A DNA stretch of 64,000 bases from Mesostigma viride (GCA_009746045.1 RPFO01000406.1:1972287-2036286), one strand, 5' to 3'. Shown: positions 33,007 to 43,210, numbered from the stretch's first letter. The notes: generated by a model not told the origin, from the letters alone. Translations and numbers: made by a program.

Positions 33007-33516
33007 AACTTCAGTAGGTAGTGAACGAGACGACTATCCCTTGCCACATACACCTTTTCAAGACCCCTTCCGCGTCCAGGAACAAGAAGTCGACACTTCC
33101 TTGATAGGTAATGGGCGGGTCGCCTTCAAGCTAGGAGCGTCGTGCTGCCCGTTTCGGGACACGCTTTACCTAGAAGCTAGACCTGCTCACAGCGGATAAA
33201 TCCTTTCGTAGTTAGCCTGTCCTTCGCCTTGTTTTCCTGCTTACGGTTGTTTCCTGCCTTAGATCGGGGAGTATTACTGTTCGGAGACGATTAGCGTCGC
33301 CGTACCTACACCTTTTTCCTTGTGCTGCTGCTTTATTAGACGGCCGCACCCGCAGAGTTACGGGGCGCTGTGTTAGGACGAGCGCTGGGATATCCGGCCG
33401 CTGACTTAGGACGAGAGCTGGAAACTCCCGCCCTCCTTCTTCTTTCGGTGATCCAGATCGTCAAGCTAAGTCGCCTACCCCTACCTCGTCTAGCTTGACA
33501 TCACAAGACACGCCAG

Positions 33517-34012
33517 GTGAGTTATCATGAGTCAACGTCGTGTTTTTACTGCGCCTTCCCATTCATCTAGTGATAATAGTTTAGCTAAGTATTACGTGGT
33601 TATTACCCCTCAATGGTCAGCCATTTTCCTCTCTTGGTCAGATGCTAGGAAGATAGTGCAAAACCGTACATATAATGTAATTAGGTATAAGAAATTTGTT
33701 ACCTTCGAGGAAGCTCAACAATTCCTTATAGACCATAGCGTATCAGATCTAGGCCTACACGTACGTTCTACTCCTCATGGTCGCCCTCCTGTAGAAGCTC
33801 TAGATTTTGCTACCCCTCCTTCGTCTCCCCCTAAGAGGGCTGCATCCTCTTCTAGCTTAGATACTCCTCTCACCTTGGAATTCGGTTCCCTATCCATTAC
33901 TGTTGTTAAAAAGGATTGATTTTAATTTTGTTCCTGCTGCAGACCTTCAAGGTTTTTCCTTTTTCTTTTGTTGCTTTCTTCTTTTGATTCCTATTCCTTT
34001 ACGTAATTAAAG
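33517..34012 (+). other. Putative intron of the chromovirus leader
   Basis: CAG|GTGAGT at 33516/33517 is a near-ideal donor, and a long T/C tract ending AATTAAAG directly before the gag ATG (34013) is a good acceptor. Splicing would remove 496 nt including the whole HBD ORF and place gag next to the leader. If real, unspliced RNA would express the HBD protein and spliced RNA would express Gag. Confidence 0.5.
33527..33919 (+). CDS. Small chromovirus ORF with RNase H1-type hybrid-binding (Cauli_VI-like) domain
   Basis: 130 aa. Residues about 20-67 (KYYVVITPQWSAIFLSWSDA, then KFVTFEEAQQFL) fit the N-terminal hybrid-binding domain of RNase H1 and caulimovirus P6-type proteins: the YYVV start, SW-D-A, V-Y--I-YKKF, F---EEA--FL. 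Such domains bind RNA/DNA hybrids or dsRNA. The C-terminal half is Ser/Pro-rich and charged. A separate HBD ORF upstream of gag is not part of the standard Ty3/gypsy plan. It starts 11 nt after a strong splice donor. Possible roles, hybrid binding during reverse transcription or translational control, are inference. Confidence 0.75.
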   Translation: MSQRRVFTAPSHSSSDNSLAKYYVVITPQWSAIFLSWSDARKIVQNRTYNVIRYKKFVTFEEAQQFLIDHSVSDLGLHVRSTPHGRPPVEALDFATPPSSPPKRAASSSSLDTPLTLEFGSLSITVVKKD

Positions 34013-35761
34013 ATGGATCCAGTGGGTGGAGATATGTCGCCTATACCTACCAATAATAATAATAATAATACTACTAATAACATTAACAATAACAATACTC
34101 GTGGTAACCGACGGGACTCCTTGGAAACGGTACACCATCTCACTCCTCAAGGTATTCTGCGTACCTCACCGCCTTCTCCTGCTGCTGGTGGTCGCCGTCG
34201 TCCCTCAATTACCCCACCTACCTATGAACAACGTATTTCCCAAGTCAGATTTAGTGAGGAACCTTCTTTCGTTGTGAACCAGGCCCCTGCCCCTTCTGCA
34301 ACCTTGGCTCACCCCTCCAGCAGGTCCTCACACACTAACAATGCTCCTAGGCCTCCTTCCCACCCTGTGCCTTCAATGCCTGCTATTAACACGGGTCGTA
34401 CCTCGGCCCCTGTCGGCCCTTCTGGGCGCCCTAGTGCAGTCCCCTTTTTCCCACCTGCTTCCTGGTCCTACCCTGAGACGGCCTATGAGGCTGCCCAGGT
34501 TCCTACCCGTGTGGCTGATTTAGAAGTTAATAATGATTTCAGTACCATGCCCCTAGATGATAGGAATTATGATCATTTTGCCTATTCCTCTCTTCGTGAG
34601 CAATATACTGTCCCCTTCTCCTATGGGCACCATCCGGAAACGGTGGCTCCCTCCAGACCCCTACCCAAGACTTTTCCTATCCCTTCCTTCTATCCCGCTT
34701 ATGTAGCAGTGGAAGATAGTGGCCCTATGGGAAAAACTGATTCTTCTAATCCCCCTAAGCCTCCTGCTCTTCCCCTCTTTGCCAACCTTCCTAAGCTGGA
34801 TGTCAAGTCTACCCCTCAACAGTTTTTCACCTTCATTATGTTGCTCACCCAGAACACAGAGTCCTGGCAGAACCACAATAGGTGGCGCCTCTCTGATGCT
34901 GTACTAGTTCCTCATTATCTTACTACCTGCATTACTCCTGAACTTGCTAACCTCATCCAGTGTGAGTCTCTTGCCTCTCATGCCTACCCAAACTCTGTAG
35001 CAGAATTGTTCAAGCGTTTAGAGAACCATTTAGTCCCTCCCGATGCAGATTGGCAGGATAGATTATCCTTTGGCACCTTGCAGCAGGGTACCAAGTCCTT
35101 CAAAGAATATATGAAAGAGTTTGATGCTCAGATGGTACGAATTAGGGATTTGTCGGGTGCAGAAGTACGTGCTCGCTTCCTTCAGGGCCTCAGTAGACCC
35201 TTATTGCGTGAAGTCAAGCGCCAGTTCTCTGCCTACCGTTTTACTGACCTGCCCCTCAAGCATGTGCGTCAGCATCTTTTACGAGTAGCAGATTTCTTCT
35301 CCACACCTTCTCTTCCTACCCGTTCCCGTATTAATAATATAAGCCTTACCCCTGAGGAGGAAAACTCCTATGTAGAAGAATTAGATATCTGTGTGACTGA
35401 CCTTTCAGCTCTGGATGTCTCTCATATTACCTGCTATCATTGTAAGGAAGTAGGTCACCTTAAACGTGAATGCCCCAAGTTCCTTTCGGGTGCTCCCCCT
35501 CATCCCGACGCTCGCCCTCCTCGTACCCCTCAGCGTGCTCCTATTCGTCCCACTTCAGGACACATTCCTTCAGCTACCCCTAGTAGGCTGAATGCTGTGC
35601 AGACAGGATCCCCAGGGTTCCCCTATGATAATCAGGCTCCCGCACCCTCTTCAATCCCTCGTGACCCTCCAGCAGTGGCTTTTCCGCCAGGGTCTTCTTC
35701 GGGGTTCGTTCCTATGGATTTGGGGGGGAGGGGAAACAGTAGGCCTGTCAGCCGGGGGTAA
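34013..35761 (+). CDS. gag: Gag polyprotein
   Basis: 582 aa. The N-terminal third is low complexity (Asn run at residues 14-28, then Pro/Ser-rich). A Ty3-type capsid region follows at about residues 255-430 (LPKLDVKSTPQQFFTFIMLL, VAELFKRLENHLVPP, SFKEYMKEFDAQMVRIRDLS, RARFLQGLSRPLLREV). One CCHC zinc knuckle, CYHCKEVGHLKREC, lies near residue 475. The tail is Pro/Arg-rich. The ORF ends in TAA at 35759-35761 and overlaps the pol frame, which is +1 relative to it. Gag would build the particle and bind genomic RNA. Confidence 0.93.
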   Translation: MDPVGGDMSPIPTNNNNNNTTNNINNNNTRGNRRDSLETVHHLTPQGILRTSPPSPAAGGRRRPSITPPTYEQRISQVRFSEEPSFVVNQAPAPSATLAHPSSRSSHTNNAPRPPSHPVPSMPAINTGRTSAPVGPSGRPSAVPFFPPASWSYPETAYEAAQVPTRVADLEVNNDFSTMPLDDRNYDHFAYSSLREQYTVPFSYGHHPETVAPSRPLPKTFPIPSFYPAYVAVEDSGPMGKTDSSNPPKPPALPLFANLPKLDVKSTPQQFFTFIMLLTQNTESWQNHNRWRLSDAVLVPHYLTTCITPELANLIQCESLASHAYPNSVAELFKRLENHLVPPDADWQDRLSFGTLQQGTKSFKEYMKEFDAQMVRIRDLSGAEVRARFLQGLSRPLLREVKRQFSAYRFTDLPLKHVRQHLLRVADFFSTPSLPTRSRINNISLTPEEENSYVEELDICVTDLSALDVSHITCYHCKEVGHLKRECPKFLSGAPPHPDARPPRTPQRAPIRPTSGHIPSATPSRLNAVQTGSPGFPYDNQAPAPSSIPRDPPAVAFPPGSSSGFVPMDLGGRGNSRPVSRG

Positions 35762-38279
35762 CCTGGACAGGTCCTTAGATAGTACCCCAGATATTAATTT
35801 TTGCTTGCCTGTTTTTATAACCTCTGTAGGAGCTGAATCATCCCTACCACTACGTGTGCGTCCTCTTATGTTCTTGAATGGTGGTTTAACCGTCCCTCAC
35901 ACTGTTGTAGACCCCTTCTTGCATGCTGATGAACTCTTGAATGTCTCTGTGTTGGTAGATAGCGGTGCGGCTAGCTCCTTTGTGAGCGAGGCCCTAGTTA
36001 GACGTTTAGGACTAGTCCCTACCCCTCACACCAAACCCGTTACTGTTCATTATGCTGATGGTCGCACCAGTCATTCCCCGGGTACGGTGTCCCTTCCCAT
36101 GGTTATACAAGGACGTACTGTCAACCTGACGGCCACTATAGGCCCTATCACTACCGCTGATGTATTACTAGGATTAGATTGGCACCAGGATAATAAGATT
36201 ACTATTAATTATGATACCATGGTCATTTGGTTTCCAGATAGCTCTTACTGGGTACCTGAACGTCATTATAGATTGGAAAATTTATCCTTGGTAGATATTA
36301 CTCCTCCTACACCTGTTGATCCTCCTGTAAGACCTATACCTGAAGTAATAATGTCAAATGACGAATTACGTTCTGAATTAAAGCAAAATGGATACCTATT
36401 ATGTATGTTCCTTCAGTTAGAAGTACAACAGATACCTAGCACTAACAATAGTGTGGATATAGATGTAAATACAGTGGATACAATAGGAGTAGGATTTACT
36501 GAAAATGAAATAGTAAGATACATGGCTGTGATAGATTCCTCAAAAGTATTTGAAGAAAAGACTCCTTCTTATCCTCCTCCTCGTTCTGTTTTACACCGTG
36601 TAGTTATCAAGGACGGTGCAGTTCCTACGCACTCTCCGATGTATAGAATGGGCCCTACCGAGTTAAAGGAACTAAAACAGATTTTAGTGTCATTATTAGA
36701 AGCAGGATTGATAGAGCCTAGTAACTCCCCCTACTCAGCTGGTGTCCTGTTAGTTCCTAAGCCAAATGGCAAGTTTCGCCTAGTTACTGATTATAGGAAG
36801 TTGAATGATATTACTGTGAAATCTAAATACCCTCTACCTCGTATTGACGATATATTTAATAAGGTTAAAGGTTCCACTTGTTTCACAGTACTGGATTGTG
36901 CGGATGGTTTTTGGCAGTTGCGGATAGCTCCTGAGGATTGCCATAAAACCGCCTTTGCTACCCCTTTTGGTCATTACCAGTTTAGAGTAGCGGCTATGGG
37001 ACTCTGTAACTCGCCTGCCTCTTTTCAAATGTTAATGAATGAAGTGCTTAGACCTGTTATGGGAAATTCTCATCTTCCTCAGGTGTCCTCTGATCTAAAG
37101 GATCCCTCCTTCTCCTCTGTTTCTTTATCTGAGCATGACCGTTCTTGTGCTCAAGCTTACTTAGATGATATTCTTATTTACTCTCCTGATTTTGAAACGC
37201 ACCTACGTGATTTAAAGAAAGTATTAGAAATAATGGCTGAAAATTCTTTGTGGGCGCGCCGTGCTAAAGTGCGTTCGGGTAGGAGTGTCCCATTTTTAGG
37301 GCACGTTCTGTCAGATGCCGGGGTCGCTACCGACCCGGATAAAACTAAGTCAATTCAGGAATGGCCTACTCCTACCGACGTTAAAGGTGTACGTAGTTTC
37401 CTAGGAATTGCTTCTTACTATAGGCGTTTTATCCCGCGTTTCGCCACTATAGCAGCCCCTATTAATCATTTATTAAAGAAGGATATCCCCTTTGTTTGGA
37501 GTAGTGAGTGTCAGTCTGCTTTTCAGTGCCTAAAATCCCTACTCCTTTCCCCTCCTGTACTCATCCTACCGGATACTACTAAACCCTTTGTTGTGGCTAC
37601 AGATGCTAGTAAAGTAGCTATAGGTGGTGTCCTTCTCCAGGATCAGGGTCAGGGCTTACAGCCAATTGAATATATCTCTAGGACAATGCTCCCTGCGGAG
37701 CGTAACTATCCCGTCCACCAGCAGGAACTCTTAGCGGTGGTGTATTGTTGCCACGCGTGGCAGCACTTCCTTAAAGGTGCTCAATTTGATGTCTGCCTGA
37801 ATGAACCCTGTGAGCTAGATCCTTATAGGTTAGTTATCCAAACGGATCATCGTCCCCTTACCCATCTTCTCTCCCAACCCAACCTTACCCCTCGGCAAGC
37901 GCGCTGGATGGAATTTTTAGCACAGTTTTCCCCTTTTAAACTTCAGTATGTCAAGGGTGTAGATAACATAGTACCAGATGCACTCTCTCGTCGTGCAGAC
38001 TATTCCTTCTTCGAGGACCTTGATGTTCTCAATATTACTCTAGTTCCTACTACTATGGGTGTAACCCCTTATGGTGAACTACCTGATGATGATTCCTATG
38101 CCTACCTCTTTCATACAGCTGTTCGCATGCCTGATCTCCTTTCTCACGTAGGACTCTCTCTCCCGTGTGAGGCCCTTCCTGTGGCCTCGGTGGGGGGGGA
38201 GGGGAAAAATAAAATTTCTATACCGCTTAGCCATATAGCGACTAGGTCAGGAAAGTCTTATGAAAACGTAGTCCCCTAG
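35592..38279 (+). CDS. pol: Pol part 1: aspartic protease, reverse transcriptase, RNase H
   Basis: Open frame +1 relative to gag; the first codon shown is only the ORF limit, because expression is expected by frameshift from gag. Domains: protease LVDSGAASSFV near residue 120; RT YRKLNDITVKSKYPLP (about 400), LDCADGFWQLRIA, GLCNSPASFQMLMNEVL, catalytic YLDDILIYS (about 523), SFLGIASYYRRFIPRFA; Ty3-type RNase H VVATDASKVAIGG (about 667), RNYPVHQQELLAVVY, IQTDHRPLTHLL, VPDALSRRADY. Both RT aspartates and the RNase H acidic residues are present. The frame ends at 38279, before integrase. Confidence 0.95.
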   Translation: MLCRQDPQGSPMIIRLPHPLQSLVTLQQWLFRQGLLRGSFLWIWGGGETVGLSAGGNLDRSLDSTPDINFCLPVFITSVGAESSLPLRVRPLMFLNGGLTVPHTVVDPFLHADELLNVSVLVDSGAASSFVSEALVRRLGLVPTPHTKPVTVHYADGRTSHSPGTVSLPMVIQGRTVNLTATIGPITTADVLLGLDWHQDNKITINYDTMVIWFPDSSYWVPERHYRLENLSLVDITPPTPVDPPVRPIPEVIMSNDELRSELKQNGYLLCMFLQLEVQQIPSTNNSVDIDVNTVDTIGVGFTENEIVRYMAVIDSSKVFEEKTPSYPPPRSVLHRVVIKDGAVPTHSPMYRMGPTELKELKQILVSLLEAGLIEPSNSPYSAGVLLVPKPNGKFRLVTDYRKLNDITVKSKYPLPRIDDIFNKVKGSTCFTVLDCADGFWQLRIAPEDCHKTAFATPFGHYQFRVAAMGLCNSPASFQMLMNEVLRPVMGNSHLPQVSSDLKDPSFSSVSLSEHDRSCAQAYLDDILIYSPDFETHLRDLKKVLEIMAENSLWARRAKVRSGRSVPFLGHVLSDAGVATDPDKTKSIQEWPTPTDVKGVRSFLGIASYYRRFIPRFATIAAPINHLLKKDIPFVWSSECQSAFQCLKSLLLSPPVLILPDTTKPFVVATDASKVAIGGVLLQDQGQGLQPIEYISRTMLPAERNYPVHQQELLAVVYCCHAWQHFLKGAQFDVCLNEPCELDPYRLVIQTDHRPLTHLLSQPNLTPRQARWMEFLAQFSPFKLQYVKGVDNIVPDALSRRADYSFFEDLDVLNITLVPTTMGVTPYGELPDDDSYAYLFHTAVRMPDLLSHVGLSLPCEALPVASVGGEGKNKISIPLSHIATRSGKSYENVVP

Positions 38280-38347
38280 GACCTCCCCTTCTCTTCGGCA
38301 AGGCGGTAGGAGATCTCTTTAAACCTGTTCTGGATACTTCTGTAGCG

Positions 38348-39874
38348 ATGCCTACCTCTGATCTTGAACGCCTTATTAGTAGATTTACGGCCACTGAGCC
38401 GGAAGCATTAGCTGCCATTGCTGCACATCCCCAACAATTAGGCAAGCACCCTTGTAAATTTGTAGGTGGGTTTTTATATGTGCAGATAGCAGATTCTCCC
38501 CCTCAATGGCGCCTGTATGTCCCTCCTATCTGTCGCTCCTCCTTGCTCTTTGAGTTGCATGACTTAGCTGCTCACCAGGGTGGTAAACGGGTACGGGACC
38601 TAGTAGCCCGCTCTTATTACTGGCCTTCCCTTTATAAGGATGTGGATGAGTATGTTAGAACTTGTCAATCTTGCCAGGAAATGAAACCCAATAATGTAGG
38701 ACAGATAGCAGAACCTAGGACCTTGCCTGACCCTATCATGCCTTGGGATTCTATCATGATGGATTTTGTAGGACCTTTTAGAAAGAATGATAGGGGCAAT
38801 GCCCAAATCCTTGTGTTCATAGATCGTTTTACTCGTATGTGCCATCTTGTGCCGTGTCCTTTAGAACTCACCGCACGTGATTGCGCACGCCTATACCTCA
38901 ATAATGTATATAGATATCATGGATTGAGTAGGCAGTTTATTAGTGATAAGGATAAATTATTTACCTCAGATTTTTGGCAGCAGTTTTTCGCTGCCATCGG
39001 TACCAAGGTTACCTACGGTACTGCCTACCACTCCTCCTCCTCTCATTTAGTAGAGCGTCTTAATAGAGTAGTAGAAGAAGCGCTTAGGCACTATGTTAAT
39101 GGCTCGGGTAGTGATTGGGAGGATTATTTATGTTTGGTAGAGTTCTCCCTCAACAATTGTCCCCAAGCTGCGCATGGATATACGCCCTTCTTCTTAGATA
39201 CTGGGAGACAGCCCCTTACCCCTACCTCTCTCTTAGCTAGTCCTCTACGGGACAAGGATGATGTGTCCCGAGATACTGTAGAAGGTGTACAGTCCTTACT
39301 AGATAGAATGAAAACTGCTCATGACCACGCGATCTCAGGGTATCAAAAAGCTCAGGCTAAGTACCTTGCTAGGTTGCGTGCCTCCTTAGATAGACGAGCA
39401 CCTGAGATAGAAGTAGGAGATCTAGTATTAGTAGAAGGCCCCCGTGTTGGCCGTTTTGCTCATAAGTTTGAAGCAGAACTGAAGGTCAAACTTAGGCCTG
39501 CCTTCTTAGGACCCTTCCATGTGTTGTCTAGGGTAGGAAATTTCTTGTATAAGGTCGATATCCCTACCTCTTGGCAAACGCATTCAAACACCTTCCATAG
39601 GAGCCAGCTTAAACTGTACCACCCTAGTACGTTCGCTGGCAGGGAGTTAGCGCCTGCCCCTTTAGAGCATAATCCTGACACTGGGGAAGTAGAAGACGAA
39701 GTAGAAAGCATCGTGGCCCATCGAGATATCAAAAAGGGCCGCGGTACCCAGCGTCAGTATAAAGTGAAGTGGATGTATGCTCGTAGTGAAGTAGATAAGG
39801 TTTGGTATACGGAGAGTGAGCTAGATGGGTGTAGTCGCCTGCTGCAGGAATATAAAACCCTGCACAAGCTCTAG
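38348..39874 (+). CDS. int: Pol part 2: integrase with C-terminal chromodomain
   Basis: 508 aa in a third frame (-1 relative to part 1), open back to about 38262, so the two frames overlap by about 18 nt. Zinc finger HDLAAH..CQSC (about residues 70-115), then the DDE core: D in MMDFVGPF (about 138), D in ISDKDKLFTS (about 199), E in HLVERLNRVVEE (about 235), then GYTPFFLDTGRQP. C-terminal chromodomain about residues 450-505 (VESIVAHRDIKKGRGTQRQY, KVKWMYA, VWYTESEL). Chromodomains direct insertion to marked chromatin. It could be reached by a -1 shift or by reinitiation. Confidence 0.95.
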   Translation: MPTSDLERLISRFTATEPEALAAIAAHPQQLGKHPCKFVGGFLYVQIADSPPQWRLYVPPICRSSLLFELHDLAAHQGGKRVRDLVARSYYWPSLYKDVDEYVRTCQSCQEMKPNNVGQIAEPRTLPDPIMPWDSIMMDFVGPFRKNDRGNAQILVFIDRFTRMCHLVPCPLELTARDCARLYLNNVYRYHGLSRQFISDKDKLFTSDFWQQFFAAIGTKVTYGTAYHSSSSHLVERLNRVVEEALRHYVNGSGSDWEDYLCLVEFSLNNCPQAAHGYTPFFLDTGRQPLTPTSLLASPLRDKDDVSRDTVEGVQSLLDRMKTAHDHAISGYQKAQAKYLARLRASLDRRAPEIEVGDLVLVEGPRVGRFAHKFEAELKVKLRPAFLGPFHVLSRVGNFLYKVDIPTSWQTHSNTFHRSQLKLYHPSTFAGRELAPAPLEHNPDTGEVEDEVESIVAHRDIKKGRGTQRQYKVKWMYARSEVDKVWYTESELDGCSRLLQEYKTLHKL

Positions 39875-39950
39875 TCGTAGGCCTTCTCCTCTCTTATGTT
39901 ATGTCTGCTGTCGACGGGTGGTTGGTTGTCCCCTCCCCTCCGCAGCCGTC

Positions 39951-42261
39951 ATGACAGAGCCTACCCCTCCGGCTGAGAGCCCGCTGCCGTCCCTGCCCCT
40001 ACCGGACCCTGAGCTGTATTTCGAGGCCCTTCCGGGCCGTTGGGTGTCGCGATCATGTTACCGGGGTGGCGTTGTGCAGCCGGCCCTTCAGGCCCAACAT
40101 GCGAGCTTAGTCAGGGCGGCCCTCTTCGGGGTCACGTGGTATGGTCCTTCCCCTGATGAGCCGCACCAGCTTGTCCTGCACGGTTTCGATGATGCCGGAC
40201 ACTGTTTGTTGGGGTGTGGTTCCAGCTGTCCCGCCTTGGGGCAGATAGATGCGGTTCTCCGGTGTTGCCGTGTGTTCTCCTACCTCTCCACTCCTGTGGG
40301 CCGTACCTGCCTACGGGAGGTGTTCCCGTGGCTTCCAGCTGAGGGTGATGCTGAGGTAGACGAGAACCCCTGCGACCTTTTACGGGCCGTAGAGTTCATG
40401 GAGATAGCTGATCAGTCGGCGGGACTAGCGGTTAGTGGTCCTACCCCTTCGGGCGCCCCAGCCGAGGTACATTATACTCCAGATTATTCTGCCTCGAGCG
40501 CTGCGTCCGCCTCCTCGGTGTCTGTCCCTCCCTCTCCGGTCCCGTCGTCCCCTCGGTCGACCCGGGATGTCGCAGTGGAGCCTACCCCTTCGGGTTTGCC
40601 TGATCCTCTTTCGGCGACGGTCTCGGCTATGCAGGCTCAGATCCAGTCTTTGACCACGGCGTTTGGGGCCTTCCTTGCGGCCCAGGCGCAGGTCCCGGCC
40701 ACGCCGGCTGGATCCGCGCCCCCTACCCCTTCTGTCGCCCCGGCGACTACGGCTTCGCCCGCGCCCCCGCCTGCGCCCGCGGTCGCTGTGGTTCCGGCGG
40801 CTCCTGCGACTCCTGCTGCCTCTGCGCCTGTCACCGCTCTACCTGCGCCTACGCGGGAGTCTCCTGCCCCTGTTAGCTCGCCCTCCGTCGCTGCTTCCGA
40901 GCCTCCTCCCGCTCAGGCGCAGACGTCGCGGGGTTTCTTTGGCGATACTAGCGGCTTCCCAGACTTTGGGAGGGTGGTCCTCCGCAGAGGATTCCGGTTC
41001 CTGACTGGGGCCTGGATGGTAGTCAATCTTATGCAGGACTGCCTGTCCCTACGGGCCCCATTTTCAACATGTGGCCTGAGGGTGCACCGGCAACGGAGAC
41101 CGGCGCGCCTGCGTCGTTGGTGGGTCCGTCACGGCCCTCTCTGGCTTCAGGTCCGGCGCGACCTCCTGTTTTACCAGTGCCCCCTGCGTCGGTGTCGGCT
41201 CCTGCCCCTGCGTCAGCCCCTGCTCCGGTCCCTCCTCCTTCGGCCTCGCGGTCTTGGCCGCGGTTGTTCGGTCCACCGGTCAGGATCCTCGCGCCACCCG
41301 CGCTGCCGATTCCCTCAGGGAGTTGTCCCAGGGTGATCGGGACAGGGCTCCTTCTGTGGTGCACGCGACGCCGGAGTCGCGTGACACGCCCATTCCGGGG
41401 TATGGTATGTCCGCACTCGCCTGCCGACAGTGTGACCTGCCGCGCGCCTCTGCTGAGCTTGCCATCTCTCCCATGTCCTATGGGTTCTCCCAGGTGTGTC
41501 GGGCGCCCCGGGATCGTGGCCTACCCATTGAGACTGATCGGCCTCCGTTCGACATGGTTATTTTAGCTGATCCGGTGTTCGAGGGTGAGATCCTGGTCCG
41601 GCGCGTCCTGTATCGCTGGGCGAGGCGCCACAACGACTTGGACACCTACGGTGGGTTTCAGTGGGCTTACCCTCCCCCTCTGGGCATTATGGCTTCGGAT
41701 GCCCTTACAGTAGAGTTTCCTGCGGTGCCGGGTGCGGCGTACACTACGGTCCTCCAGCCCATCCTTGAGTGGGATGCCCGCCGCCCGGCGCCTATCCCGG
41801 GCCAGGGTCTAGACTCCCGCGGTCACCCTCCTCCTCGTGCCAGCGACTACCTAGAGACATTCGGGTCGCGACAGTGTGTTCGTCGGTGGCGCTCCCGCGA
41901 GGTTCGGCACATCCGGTTGTGGCCGTCCAACGTGGAGCCCCTGGTGGACCTGTTCTTCCCGACGGGTCTGCGCCCTCGGATTCGGTATCATTGCCTCCTC
42001 CTGCGGGCCCTTTGCCTGATCGCGGTAGAGCCTTTCCTTCGCCTCTTTGCCTGTGGCTTTCTGGACTGGGCCCGTGGCCAGGTCGTCCTCACGCAGCATA
42101 GGTATTACTGGGCCTTCCTGGGCCTCTTTCCTGACGGCGTGTGGGCCGATGTTTTCCTCACTGTAGATAGGCATGACAATGTTGAGGATGTGGCTCACTA
42201 CCAGGCCTACCTGGAGGTCCTGCTGGCCTCTCGTGGCACTTACCAGACGGATGGCCACTAG
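39951..42261 (+). pseudogene. Extra chromovirus ORF after integrase, unknown function (two apparent frameshifts)
   Basis: Starts MTEPTPPAESPLPSLPLPDP at 39951. Three segments in frames that each step back one base: 39951 to about 40970, about 40970-41270, and about 41270-42261 (stop). Together they give about 770 aa. The N-terminal part (YFEALPGRWVSRSCYRG, FGVTWYGPSPDEPHQLVLHG) and C-terminal part (FDMVILADPVFEGEILVRR, QHRYYWAFLGLFPDGVWAD) look globular; the middle is Pro/Ala-rich with a short helix (SAMQAQIQSLTTAFGAFL). No signal peptide or clear membrane anchor is seen, so an envelope role is not supported. It is markedly more GC-rich than gag-pol. The two shifts may be lesions or programmed frameshifts; I do not recognise the family. 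Confidence 0.6.
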
Positions 42262-42627
42262 ATAGAGGGCCTTAGGCCCGACCTGAGGGTGTTGTCCCTC
42301 CGGTATGTAGAGTCGCCCTCATATTCTGGCCAGTTGGTTGGCTGTTCTTGGTCCTTAGCGCTGATGTGTTTACTCTGTGTGTCCTGCCCAGTGCCGTCCC
42401 CCCCGGCCAGGACTCCGTTCCAGGCAGTTAGGGGAACCTACCACCAGGCTTGGTGCTGGCTAACCCTACACCACCCGGCGTGGTGGTGGAGACCGTGTGA
42501 ACTATTGGTGCTTTGTATCTGGGATGGTCTATCGATTGTGTTGGTGTGTGCTGGGTGCGTTAGGATTATTTTCCTACCCCTCTGGTTCCCTCCTCTCTGC
42601 GTAGGGAGAGGGCTCCCTACCTTTTGT

Positions 42628-42638
42628 GGGGGGGGAGG
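42628..42638 (+). other. Polypurine tract
   Basis: GGGGGGGGAGG immediately precedes the 3' LTR and would prime plus-strand DNA. Similar G-runs occur at 35722-35736 and 38192-38205, at the two ORF junctions. Confidence 0.8.
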
Positions 42639-43210
42639 TGTTACGTCGCGTAACAATTCGTTGTAGTTACGGACGTAAATTAGGTCCTTGGCCTCGGTTG
42701 TTCCTAGGTTACGTGCAGTTCTAGTTTGGACATGATTGTCCCCGTAACAGTACTGTGGTATAGTGGGTGCCTTTGGGCGCCGCGCCGCGTACTATATTAG
42801 TGGTCCTTATCCTTTTGTAGAATGTAGTGGACAGGCGTGCATCTGTGCACCTGCTTGTGTTTCTGTGTTTCTGCAGGCGAGGGCCAGGTCGGCCCGAGCC
42901 TGTTGGACCGTTGGTGACCATTTATGCACGTTCCACTCCTTGTGTGGTCACTCGGCGTGTGTTAAGTGAATTGACACATTTAGGCTTGGGTCACGGCAGT
43001 GTAGTTGTGTTTCCTTCCTCTATTCCTGGAGTAAACGGGTTTTGGTAAATGGTTGTATGGCGTATTATAGCAACACTTACGTTAATGCATTGAGATCAGC
43101 TCCGTCACGTTCGTCTTCCGCCAGAGGGTTAAGTAGAGGAGGCCTGACCAGTTTAGGTAGTATCAGGCCCATTAGAGGTAGAGGTGGAGGTAGATATCCG
43201 CGGCGTAACA
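42639..43210 (+). repeat. 3' LTR
   Basis: 572 bp, same termini as the 5' LTR and three differences from it. It is followed directly by CCCAT, the second copy of the target-site duplication. Confidence 0.97.

Larger units (their letters stand above)
32422..43210 (+). mobile_element. Ty3/gypsy chromovirus with two extra ORFs, recent insertion
   Basis: 10,789 bp with 5-bp duplication CCCAT (32417-32421 and 43211-43215). LTRs of 572 bp start TGTTACG and end CGTAACA and differ at three positions by my reading. Internal order: primer-binding site, HBD ORF, gag, PR-RT-RNase H, integrase-chromodomain, extra GC-rich ORF, polypurine tract. PR-RT-RH-INT order plus a terminal chromodomain defines a chromovirus. 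The coding frames are open except in the last ORF, so the element may have been active very recently. Confidence 0.97.

Noticed and set aside
32825..33199. 124-codon ORF running out of the 5' LTR
   Set aside because: It crosses the LTR end and primer-binding site and has no recognisable domain; the same start in the 3' LTR leads into the flanking LINE.
39951..42261. Envelope protein in the chromovirus
   Set aside because: No signal peptide, furin-like site or clear transmembrane anchor is visible; position alone is not enough.
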